From Actinomycetota bacterium (GTDB lineage Bacteria; Armatimonadota; SYMT01), in contig SYKE01000088.1 in assembly GCA_005798285.1 (NCBI GenBank), positions 1 to 32,428 of the forward strand: a stretch of DNA of 32,428 nt. Direction: 5' to 3'. The notes under the pieces are model-generated. The model was not told where the DNA came from. It searched no databases and was given only the letters and a program-made list of their open reading frames with translations. The translations under genes and the position numbers were made by a program. Numbering within the stretch: the stretch's first letter is position 1; the number at the start of each line of letters is the position of its first letter. Of the stretch, positions 7,858 to 14,489 are shown one piece after another.

Positions 7858-8970
7858 TTAGCGGTGGGGCCATCCTGTCGGTTGGTAGAAGTGATCGCTG
7901 GGGTTGTGGGCGAGCAGTGGCCGGGACCAGATCAGCCGGAGATGCTTCCACTGGAACCGCCGCTCCTGGTAGTACGCGGGGTAGGCGGATTGAAGCGCCA
8001 CGCCGGCCGCCCGCAGGTGGTACCACGGGATCTGGGGCGCCAGGTGGTGAGGAAGATGAATATTGATGTCGAGCCACAGCCACTCGAGCAGCCGGGGAAA
8101 TCGAACCTGAAACGTCGAGAGTACCTGTCCACGCATGGGGGTCCACTCACGTCGATCGAAGACGAGTGCGCGCTCACTCGTGTGGTGGAGCAGGGTGAGC
8201 ATAGAACCGATCGCAGCGGCCAGAGTCGCCGGCGTAATAAAGTGGATCAAGAGCCCTGGCCCGCCACCGTTGACCAGGAGCGCAGAAGTGAGCGTGCCCA
8301 GCACAAGGATCATAGAAGCGTTTGAGGCGAGCACGCGTCTCCGGTCACCCTTTGTCAGCCGGAGTTGAGGATAAGCCAACTTCGGGGCGAGACGGCGGAG
8401 CACGCCGGACCAGAATCCCAGCAGCACGCCGAGGGGCGACCCGAAACCCGCAGAGGTTCTGAACCGCCCGCTCAACGATTGCCGTTGAAACTCCGAGTAT
8501 GTCACCATCCCCTCCGGCCAATCGGTATCCTCCCCTCGAATCTGCGTGTGGGTGTGGTGATGATTGTGTGCAATTCTCCAGGAGTGAAACCCCGTCAGGA
8601 GAGGCGCCATACAGAGGTGGCCGACGACGTCGTTGAGCAGCGGGGCCGGTGAGAATGAGCGATGGCCACAGTCATGACCCAGCACAAACAGGCCCACGAA
8701 GCCACATGCAAGTGCGAACCAAAGGGGGATGAGCAACATCACCCGAAGGATTTGGGCCAAGTCGGGGCGACTTCCGACGACGTAGATCAACCACTGGAAT
8801 GTGCCAATGAGAAACAACGATCGGATCAAGGCGAGCCAGCTTCGGAACGGGTGGAGCTCCAAGCAGTGGTCCGGGATGGCTCGCCGGAGGTCCGACACTG
8901 TCAAGCCATCGATCTGATTCAACGCAATCAGTTCGGCAGGAGTTAAGGGGGCATCGCGCATCCCCGTCAT
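7858..8970 (-). CDS. Acyl-lipid fatty acid desaturase (membrane di-iron)
   Basis: 370 aa, the usual length for a membrane acyl-lipid desaturase. Three histidine boxes are present: HDCGH (99-103), HNHHH (135-139) and HLPHH (305-309), with an extra HH at 262-263 before the last box. They hold the di-iron centre that introduces double bonds into acyl chains, using O2 and ferredoxin or cytochrome b5-type electrons. The order and spacing resemble the delta-12/omega-3 group (PF00487), but regiospecificity cannot be read. Hydrophobic pairs lie around 45-98 and 215-262. The start overlaps the upstream stop in ATGA, so it is translationally coupled to the small membrane protein. Likely role: membrane fluidity. 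Confidence 0.9.
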   Translation of the reverse strand: MTGMRDAPLTPAELIALNQIDGLTVSDLRRAIPDHCLELHPFRSWLALIRSLFLIGTFQWLIYVVGSRPDLAQILRVMLLIPLWFALACGFVGLFVLGHDCGHRSFSPAPLLNDVVGHLCMAPLLTGFHSWRIAHNHHHTHTQIRGEDTDWPEGMVTYSEFQRQSLSGRFRTSAGFGSPLGVLLGFWSGVLRRLAPKLAYPQLRLTKGDRRRVLASNASMILVLGTLTSALLVNGGGPGLLIHFITPATLAAAIGSMLTLLHHTSERALVFDRREWTPMRGQVLSTFQVRFPRLLEWLWLDINIHLPHHLAPQIPWYHLRAAGVALQSAYPAYYQERRFQWKHLRLIWSRPLLAHNPSDHFYQPTGWPHR

Positions 8971-9263
8971 TCCGTGGTCTCCCGGTCAACCTCCAGGGTG
9001 CGGGATCGCTGGGCAGACAACTCTGTTTGCAGCACTGCCACCTGCTGAAGAAGATCATCCAGACGGGCCTCGATCGGGAGAGCCCGCTGAGCGGCGATGG
9101 CGGGGGCAGTGAAGGCGACAGCGGCCACGAGGGCGCCCCACGCCAGACCGTTGCGTTCAATCTGGTTGAACAACAGAACCCAGAGCAGCAGCGCCACTCC
9201 GGTGTAGAGGATCGCGGCTCTTCGTCGCGTGGCCAGACTCGACGGACCAGATTGAAGGCCCAT
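8967..9263 (-). CDS. Small two-helix membrane protein with C-terminal coiled coil, unknown function
   Basis: 98 aa from ATG 9263, chosen over the ORF-track start because GGAGAAAAGTG precedes it at good spacing. Two hydrophobic segments (about 16-31 and 39-57) are joined by a short loop. A heptad-like tail follows (IEARLDDLLQQVAVLQTELS), suggesting a cytoplasmic coiled coil that dimerises or docks a partner. It overlaps the desaturase by four bases (ATGA), so the two are almost certainly co-expressed. I do not recognise a family. A scaffold or electron-donor-docking role for the desaturase would be a guess. Confidence 0.65.
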   Translation of the reverse strand: MGLQSGPSSLATRRRAAILYTGVALLLWVLLFNQIERNGLAWGALVAAVAFTAPAIAAQRALPIEARLDDLLQQVAVLQTELSAQRSRTLEVDRETTE

Positions 9264-9575
9264 CACTTTTCTCCAATGAGCTTCGCGAGCAGTGATTGAG
9301 CGATGTGCGCCAGGTTGCACCCCATTCGGTAGTCGTTCAACCCGGTTGGCGACTCAACGGCAGAGTTTGAACGACCTCTGACGCAACCCAATCGCAATCA
9401 CCTAGAATGAGTTTGTGGGTGATTGCGCGAGATCCCTACCCTTCTCCCACAAACATCAAGGCGCAGGCCGATCAGAATTACGGGGGGCGGCGGGGAAAAG
9501 CGCGAGAGCCGTGCGGCGGGAGAATGCAAGGGCTGCCGGACTACCGCAAGGCGGGCGTCCGGCAGCGCGCGGGGA
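9264..9575. other. 312-bp gene-free leader with crossing inverted repeats upstream of the desaturase operon
   Basis: No credible gene. Exact inverted repeats: GGTTGC (9313-9318) with GCAACC (9383-9388), enclosing GTCGTTCAA (9332-9340) with TTGAACGAC (9367-9375), enclosing a shorter CCGGTTG/CAACGG hairpin. Next comes CGCAATCACC (9393-9402) with GGTGATTGCG (9418-9427), and GTTTGTGGG (9411-9419) with CCCACAAAC (9446-9454). The last two share two bases and cross, so they form alternative hairpins or a pseudoknot. On the minus strand the block lies 50-190 bases before the small membrane protein, in the right place for a regulatory leader. The terminator of the upstream gene is at 9532-9566. Confidence 0.55.
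9532..9566 (-). terminator. Hairpin after the FAD enzyme gene
   Basis: GCTGCCGGAC (9532-9541) pairs perfectly with GTCCGGCAGC (9557-9566), with an inner CCGC-AAG-GCGG stem. It begins 9 bases after the stop of the minus-strand FAD enzyme. The following minus-strand bases are only moderately T-rich. Confidence 0.65.
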
Positions 9576-10811
9576 TCACGCTTCGGCAGCAGCCATCTCG
9601 GCGCGCATCGCATCCATGAGCGGGAACACATCGCCGACCCCTTCTTTCCAGAGGGCCCCGATCAGCAGATCGGTGAGGTGGCCCTTGTAATCGGGGTGCT
9701 TCTTGACGAAGGCTCCGAAGCTGAAGCCATCGTAGTACTCGCACACGAGACGGCGCATGCGATCCATGCCTTCGCGGAACGACGGTCCCCAATGGCCCAG
9801 CGCTTCACCCGAGAGATTGCCCGAGCTGAGGGCATCGCCGACCGCGTCCGCAGCGAGCTCCCCACTCTTCAGCGCCAACAGCACGCCGGATGAGTAGAGT
9901 GGATCGAGAAAGCCGTGAGCGTCGCCCACGAGCACCCAGCCGTTGCCGGCCCACTGCTTGGCCTTGTAGCTGTAGTCTTTGGTGGCGTAGAACTTGTCGC
10001 AGCGGGCGCCGAACGCGACTCGCCGTTTCACCTCGGCGCAGTTCTCCACCTCTTCGTTGTAGATCTCTTCGTGCTCCCGGTTTCCCGCGAAGAGCTCATC
10101 GAATGCCCGAACGATCCCGACGCTCACGATATCGTTGTGGAGCGGAATGTACCAGAACCAGCCCTTCTTGCCTGGCGTCTGGATGACCATGGTCGCCCCT
10201 GCATCGCGACCCGGGTCGCGGAAGGCGCCCTTCCAATAGGTCCAGACGGCGCCTTTCTTCAGGTCCGGGTCTTTGTCCATGATCTTGAGGCGGCTCCCGA
10301 TCAACGTGCTTTGCCCCGACGCGTCGACGACGACCCTGGAGTGAACATCCTCCTCGCGCCCATCCTCATGCTGGATTCTGACACCGCACGCGCGATCGCC
10401 GTCCCAGATCACTTCCCGAACGCGAACGCCTTGCTCAACCTGAACCCCATGCTCGGCGGCGTTGTTCAGCATCAACTCGTCGAATTCACTCCTGAGCACC
10501 TGCCAGGTTTGAGAGCACTCGTGGGGGTTATGGTCGGTGAAGTAGAAGGGCTCCGACACTCTTCCACTCTGGCTGACGAACTGGACCGAGCACTTGACGA
10601 CGAAGGCGCTCTTCTTCATCTTCTCGAGCATGTTCAGTCGCTTGAGAGTCCAGTAGGTCTCCGGAATCAGCGATTCCCCGATATGGAAACGGGGAAAACG
10701 GTCTCGCTCGAACAGCCGTACGCGGTGACCCTTTTGGGCGATCAGTGTGGAACACGTGGCCCCGGCGGGCCCTCCCCCGATAACTACTACATCCGTGGCG
10801 GTCGTCGACAT
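9576..10811 (-). CDS. FAD-dependent halogenase-like oxidoreductase (WxWxIP motif)
   Basis: 411 aa from ATG 10811, which follows GGGGAGAG and removes about 40 non-homologous residues from the ORF-track start. The N-terminal FAD-binding fold is VVVIGGGPAGATCSTLIAQ (8-26), ending at FERDRFPRFHIGESLIP. WFWYIP at 218-223 fits the WxWxIP signature of flavin-dependent halogenases; geranylgeranyl reductases usually have YxWxFPK there. A lysine in VVKCSVQF (K73) falls about where the catalytic lysine of CmlS/PrnA-type halogenases lies. GDAHGFLDPLYSSGV is the second FAD motif. If a true halogenase, it would use reduced FAD, chloride or bromide and O2 to make HOX. Many environmental proteins of this family are annotated only as NAD(P)/FAD-dependent oxidoreductases, and the substrate is unknown. 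A terminator-like hairpin follows. Confidence 0.75.
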   Translation of the reverse strand: MSTTATDVVVIGGGPAGATCSTLIAQKGHRVRLFERDRFPRFHIGESLIPETYWTLKRLNMLEKMKKSAFVVKCSVQFVSQSGRVSEPFYFTDHNPHECSQTWQVLRSEFDELMLNNAAEHGVQVEQGVRVREVIWDGDRACGVRIQHEDGREEDVHSRVVVDASGQSTLIGSRLKIMDKDPDLKKGAVWTYWKGAFRDPGRDAGATMVIQTPGKKGWFWYIPLHNDIVSVGIVRAFDELFAGNREHEEIYNEEVENCAEVKRRVAFGARCDKFYATKDYSYKAKQWAGNGWVLVGDAHGFLDPLYSSGVLLALKSGELAADAVGDALSSGNLSGEALGHWGPSFREGMDRMRRLVCEYYDGFSFGAFVKKHPDYKGHLTDLLIGALWKEGVGDVFPLMDAMRAEMAAAEA

Positions 10812-10961
10812 TCGGCTCTCCCCGAACGGCCGAGAATCTGGCCCGGGCCGGTCGGACTCCAATGGAACGGGGCGACACCCGTTCGGACGCCGGCTTCCTG
10901 GAAAGCGACCTCCAAACCGGGATGGCCCCATTAACCTGTATCACGTTGCAACAGCCACGCT

Positions 10962-10999
10962 CCGCCGCACGCCAAAAGGCATCTCCCGGTGTGCGGCGG
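10962..10999 (-). terminator. Hairpin after the AhpD-like selenoprotein gene
   Basis: CCGCCGCAC (10962-10970) and GTGCGGCGG (10991-10999) form a perfect 9-bp stem. The loop holds a small GCC-AAAA-GGC hairpin. It lies about 18 bases past the minus-strand stop at 11017. No long T-run follows. Confidence 0.5.
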
Positions 11000-11016
11000 C
11001 ATCTTATCGTCCGAAG

Positions 11017-12006
11017 CTAGCGCGAGTTCCCTCCGCCGGCGCCGGGCGCAGGAGGCGCCGACGGCCTTGCGGCTCGCACTTCCTCGGGCATCCATCCGTT
11101 CGCGGGGTAATCCAAACCGTAGGCGTCGGCCATCCGGTTGAAGAACGCAAACAGCGATGTGATGAACGAGGCCTCGAAGATCTGCTCGTCGGTCCAACCT
11201 GTCTTGCGCATGGCCTGCGTGTGCGCATCTCGCACATTAGAGGGCTCAAGCGTCAAGACCTTCACGAACTCCAGCAGAACGCGCTCCTTCTCGGGCACCG
11301 CAGCTTTGTCGGCCGTGCCTCGAGCGATGGCGTCCACATCCTTTTCGTTCTCTCCCTGCAACTGCAGGAAGCGCGCGTGGCTGCCCACTCAGTATTTACA
11401 CTTGTTCAGCGCCGAAACGTACGTGGCGATCATCTCCTTCGTCCGGCGATCCAGGAAGCCATCCGAGAAGTGAGCTTTGCGGGAGAGATCGTTGATGTAA
11501 GCAAGATACTGGGGCTGGAGACTCATGGTTCGCAGGATCCCACCGGCGACTCGGCGCCCGAGCAGCTTCTCGACCTCCGCCATCCGGGGATCGTCATCGG
11601 CGGCCCAGTCGATTCGCATCACGCCGAGCGCCTGGTTGACGCCGGTCCGCAGTGCGGCGGGATCGGAACTTCGAACGACCAGTTTTCCGCGACGATCGAA
11701 TACCAGACCCGTCGGAGTCTCCTGGATTTCATACTGCTTCGGCAGGGCCTCGCTGCCCGACTTGACCGCGATCCAGCGAAGGCCGACTCGTCCCGCCAGT
11801 TCCTTCTGGTACTGGTCGGCCAACGATCTCTCCATGGCGCTTTCGGGCCGGTAGAAGAGGAAGAGCGTCGGCTTCTCGGACTCCAGACGGGAGCTGAGGC
11901 TCGTGGGCCGATCGGCCGAGAGTTTCACGGGCATCCCGTTGGAAGCGGGTGCGGCGGGCGATCCCGCCGCGAGGGATGCCGCAAGTAAGAGGGCGCCGAG
12001 TGCCAT
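11017..12006 (-). CDS. Putative selenoprotein: exported thioredoxin-like/AhpD-like fusion with C-x-x-U (in-frame TGA)
   Basis: One 329-residue product if TGA 11389-11391 is read as selenocysteine; the ORF track splits it in two. Start ATG 12006, two bases after the prepilin stop, preceded by GGGAGGA. Residues 1-25 look like a signal peptide. About 45-140 is a thioredoxin-like domain with a TPTGLVF cis-Pro strand, but ESAM replaces CxxC, so it lacks its own redox pair. About 150-310 is an AhpD/carboxymuconolactone-decarboxylase-like domain. Its active site reads KEMIATYVSALNKCKY-[TGA]-VGSH. Spacing E191, C203, U206, H210 equals E118, C130, C133, H137 of mycobacterial AhpD, so Sec replaces the reactive second cysteine. 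The frame stays open with family-like sequence for 123 codons past the TGA. A SECIS-like hairpin follows it. Alternative: a Cys-to-TGA nonsense mutation or sequencing error. Confidence 0.8.
11352..11371 (-). promoter_or_regulatory. SECIS-like hairpin downstream of the in-frame TGA
   Basis: On the minus strand, 17 bases after TGA, CTTCCTGC pairs with GCAGGGAG (8 bp, one G-U) around loop AGTT. Bacterial SECIS elements read by SelB are small hairpins whose apical loop lies roughly 16-37 bases after UGA and carries a G among its first loop bases. Here the loop starts 25 bases after UGA and its second base is G. Both features fit. A short hairpin in GC-rich coding DNA can also arise by chance. Confidence 0.65.
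11389..11391 (-). other. In-frame TGA, proposed selenocysteine codon (Sec206)
   Basis: The minus strand reads TGT AAA TAC TGA GTG GGC AGC CAC, i.e. C-K-Y-[TGA]-V-G-S-H. The TGA occupies the second position of the AhpD C-x-x-C motif, four residues before the catalytic His. Other genes in this window end normally at TGA, so general UGA recoding is not an explanation. Confidence 0.78.
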
Positions 12007-12008
12007 GC

Positions 12009-12857
12009 CTAGTCCTCCCGGAACCACGCCTGGGCGTTGGGGGCCAGGGACCGCCGATAGGCCACCCCGATGAGGCTTCGGTCGTTCCAGGATGCCGGAC
12101 CCTTGAACCACTTCGCATGCCCATCTACCATCAGGTAAACGGCGCCCTGAGCGTGTTTGTAACGGGCTGCACAGTAGACCGCAGCGCTTCCCATGATTGG
12201 AGGCACGCCGACCACACCCTGCTCGTTCCCTGTGCAACCACTGCTCACGTCGTCGCCGGCCAACGCCGGACGGGTGCCCAACCCGTGCGTGACCAGAACA
12301 ACCGAAGCGGGCGCCGAGATGCTGGGGAGTCCCTTAGGGGGCTGCCCGCCGGGAAACCAGGGGCTGTTGGGAAGAAGCGCTCGGTTGGCCATTGGCATGA
12401 TCCAGCCATTGCCCGAGTAGCTCATCGCTCGAGTCACGTTTGCCGCGGGGAACACCGGGACGGGCGGGGCGCCGGCGCGGACCGGAATCTCATTGCTGTC
12501 GAAGTTTGGGCAGATGTAGAACGTCCTTTGGGGTGATCCGGCATATCCGAAGCCCGCTGCTCCCACCTTGACGTACGGTTCTGTCAGATCGTAGTACGTG
12601 TTGGTTACCGCTCCGAGGTTCGACGCCGCCCACGGGAAAGTCTCGTCGAAGTCCTGGGCATACATTGAGAGTGCGACGCCGATCTGCTTGAGGTTTGAAG
12701 TGCAAGCCGTCTTCCGAGCAGCGTCTCGCGCCTGAGCGAAGACAGGAAATAGAATCGCTGCAAGAATAGCTATGACAGCGATAACTACCAACAATTCAAT
12801 GAGGGTAAAGCCGCGTCCTCGGCGGCTCTGGCTGAACGCGGGGTTTGATGTCCGCAT
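12009..12857 (-). CDS. Type II/IV prepilin-like protein (DUF1559-type, DGH motif)
   Basis: 282 aa from ATG 12857, which follows GAAGGGA; the ORF-track start is 49 codons too early. The prepilin leader is [20 protein letters not shown], with Gly16 at -1 and Glu at +5, so it should be cut and N-methylated by prepilin peptidase and assembled by a type II or IV pilin machine. The helix ends in [25 protein letters not shown], characteristic of Armatimonadota and Planctomycetes. The C-terminal [13 protein letters not shown] is the DUF1559-like DG motif. The protein is secreted or surface-bound and its cargo is unknown. The next gene starts two bases after its stop, so it is co-transcribed with the proposed selenoprotein. 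Confidence 0.88.
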   Translation of the reverse strand: MRTSNPAFSQSRRGRGFTLIELLVVIAVIAILAAILFPVFAQARDAARKTACTSNLKQIGVALSMYAQDFDETFPWAASNLGAVTNTYYDLTEPYVKVGAAGFGYAGSPQRTFYICPNFDSNEIPVRAGAPPVPVFPAANVTRAMSYSGNGWIMPMANRALLPNSPWFPGGQPPKGLPSISAPASVVLVTHGLGTRPALAGDDVSSGCTGNEQGVVGVPPIMGSAAVYCAARYKHAQGAVYLMVDGHAKWFKGPASWNDRSLIGVAYRRSLAPNAQAWFRED

Positions 12858-12985
12858 CGGTGGATCCCTTCGTAGGTTTGTGCTGAAACGGGAGCGCCGT
12901 GGGTTGGTTCGCACCGATGCGGCCAAGCCACGGAACTGTTCAGCTTCAACTACGACCGAGAGTTGTGCTAGAGTTCCTCGGTGGA

Positions 12986-12998
12986 CGAAAATTTTTCG
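12986..12998. promoter_or_regulatory. A/T-rich palindrome upstream of the prepilin-selenoprotein operon
   Basis: CGAAAATTTTTCG is a palindrome (CGAAAA, central T, TTTTCG) in otherwise GC-rich intergenic DNA about 130 bases before the prepilin start. It could be an operator or part of a promoter, but no flanking -35/-10 pair is convincing. Confidence 0.3.
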
Positions 12999-13058
12999 CC
13001 ACAATCATTTCAACCGGCCGACTCGAACCGCACCTCGCGCCTTGCAACTTCAACGACA

Positions 13059-13102
13059 ACAAGGGGGCGAGCGTGGCCTGAAGCCCTCACTCGCCCCCTT
13101 GT
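13059..13102 (-). terminator. Strong hairpin terminator of the DUF1552/PSCyt1 operon
   Basis: ACAAGGGGGCGAG (13059-13071) pairs perfectly over 13 bp with CTCGCCCCCTTGT (13090-13102). It lies about 32 bases past the minus-strand stop at 13135. The minus strand then reads TTGTCGTTGAAGTTGC, moderately T-rich. Confidence 0.8.
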
Positions 13103-13134
13103 GGAAGCGCCGGGATGACCTTCCAGCCGTGCGG

Positions 13135-14484
13135 CTAGATCCCGACGAGGCGGGTGTCGGCGTCCCCGAAGCGAGGCAGTTCAACCCCCATTCGATCCAT
13201 GATCGAGAGATAGAGGCTGCAGAGCTTGCGGTTCTCGTCGCCCTTGTCTCGGAAGTTGAGGACCCGTCCCGTTGCGAGTGAGCCGCCGAGCCCGCCGACG
13301 GTGAGGACCGGCAGGTGGGTGTTGTCGTGCTTGGAGCCGGACCACATGTTCGAGAGCCACAGTAGGCAGGAGTTGTCGAGCACGCTGCCTTCGCCTTCCG
13401 GCATAGCGGCGAGTTTGCCGGCGAGATACGCGAGCTGGCTGACGTAGAACCGGGCCACTCGCTCGTAGGCATCGCCCGTGTCGTAGTGCGATGCGGGATG
13501 GTGCGCGTCGCGAACGTCCAGGAACGGGTAGAAGAGCCCAGAGAGGTCTCTGCACATGAGCATGGTCGCGATGCGCGTCTTGTCCGTTTGGATCGCCAGC
13601 GCCACGATATCGCACATGAGCCGCATGTGTTCGCGGATATCCTCGGGCAGACCGTTGTCAGGTCGTTTCATGGCGACCATCGGCTTGCCGCGATCCGCTG
13701 CTCGCGTAGCGGCCTTGTCCATGTCGGTGCGGAGCTTCTGAGCCCGCTGCTCCACCTCGCGTACACTGGTGAGGTACTCATCCAGCTTGGCGCGGTCTCC
13801 GGCGCTGATCCTCTTGCGCAGCCCTGTCGCCTCGTCTCGCACCCGATCCAGGATGCTCTGGTTTCGCCGGCTGCCGTTGTTTTCGAAAAGGCTGTCGAAG
13901 GCGAGAGACGGGTAAACCTCGGTCGGGACCGGCGAGTCTGACGACTGCCACGAAATGTGCGAGCTGTAGGCCATCGAGAAGTTGCTCTCGTGATAGCCCG
14001 TGAGCGGCTGTTCGCAGGCCAAAACGAGACTCGGCTGCACTGTCTCCTGGCCGATTCGCGACGCCAGTACCTGGTCGATGCTGATCCCGCCCTGCAGCAC
14101 CGCGCCCCTCTGGAGGGGCATGCCCGAAAGAATGTTCCCAGTCATGCCCGGGTGGATCCCCACACCGGTAGACGGCTTGTTGAAGAGTCCGCCAATCACG
14201 TTCAGCTTCGTCTTGAACGGCTCCAGCGGGGAGAGGCTCTTGCTGAGCTCCATCCCGGCGCCTTCACCTTTGGCCGACCACTGGTCCGGATTGATGCCGT
14301 TGCCCATGAACTGGACAACAAAACGCTGTGGGAATGCCGACTTGCCTTTGGCATCGGGCTCGGCTCCCCAAACGGGAACCGATTCCAGCCATGGCAACGC
14401 CATTGCGACTCCGGCTCCCCTGAGGAACAGCCGGCGGGATACAGGTTGGACCGGGCGGTCGGTGTTCATTTCTCTGCTCGACAT
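13135..14484 (-). CDS. DUF1552 domain protein, Tat-exported
   Basis: 449 aa. The N-terminus carries a twin-arginine motif SRRLFLRGAGVAMALPWLES, typical of DUF1552 proteins, so it should be exported folded. FMGNGINPDQW, VIGGLFNKP, GGISIDQVLA and the late DNSCLLWLSNMWSG and NTHLPVLTVGGLGG segments are family landmarks; the fold resembles DUF1501/sulfatase-like proteins but the function is unknown. The family is nearly always next to a PSCyt1/DUF1592-type protein, as here: the upstream gene ends 5 bases before this start. GAGGAA sits about 10 bases before the ATG; a second ATG at codon 6 is an alternative. A strong terminator follows. Confidence 0.88.
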   Translation of the reverse strand: MSSREMNTDRPVQPVSRRLFLRGAGVAMALPWLESVPVWGAEPDAKGKSAFPQRFVVQFMGNGINPDQWSAKGEGAGMELSKSLSPLEPFKTKLNVIGGLFNKPSTGVGIHPGMTGNILSGMPLQRGAVLQGGISIDQVLASRIGQETVQPSLVLACEQPLTGYHESNFSMAYSSHISWQSSDSPVPTEVYPSLAFDSLFENNGSRRNQSILDRVRDEATGLRKRISAGDRAKLDEYLTSVREVEQRAQKLRTDMDKAATRAADRGKPMVAMKRPDNGLPEDIREHMRLMCDIVALAIQTDKTRIATMLMCRDLSGLFYPFLDVRDAHHPASHYDTGDAYERVARFYVSQLAYLAGKLAAMPEGEGSVLDNSCLLWLSNMWSGSKHDNTHLPVLTVGGLGGSLATGRVLNFRDKGDENRKLCSLYLSIMDRMGVELPRFGDADTRLVGI

Positions 14485-14489
14485 GGAGT

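Noticed and set aside
11017-11388. Stand-alone 123-aa ORF starting at GTG 11388
   Set aside because: Its first residues are the second half of the AhpD active site, and it directly follows a same-frame ORF with the first half, with no ribosome binding site of its own. It is treated as the part of one gene after TGA.
11389-11391. Genome-wide UGA recoding as Gly or Trp
   Set aside because: Many genes in the window, such as the antiporter, the LD-carboxypeptidase and glyA's neighbours, end normally at TGA or use it as a stop in overlaps.
10747-11988. 413-aa plus-strand ORF
   Set aside because: Antisense to the selenoprotein and the FAD enzyme start; no family features.
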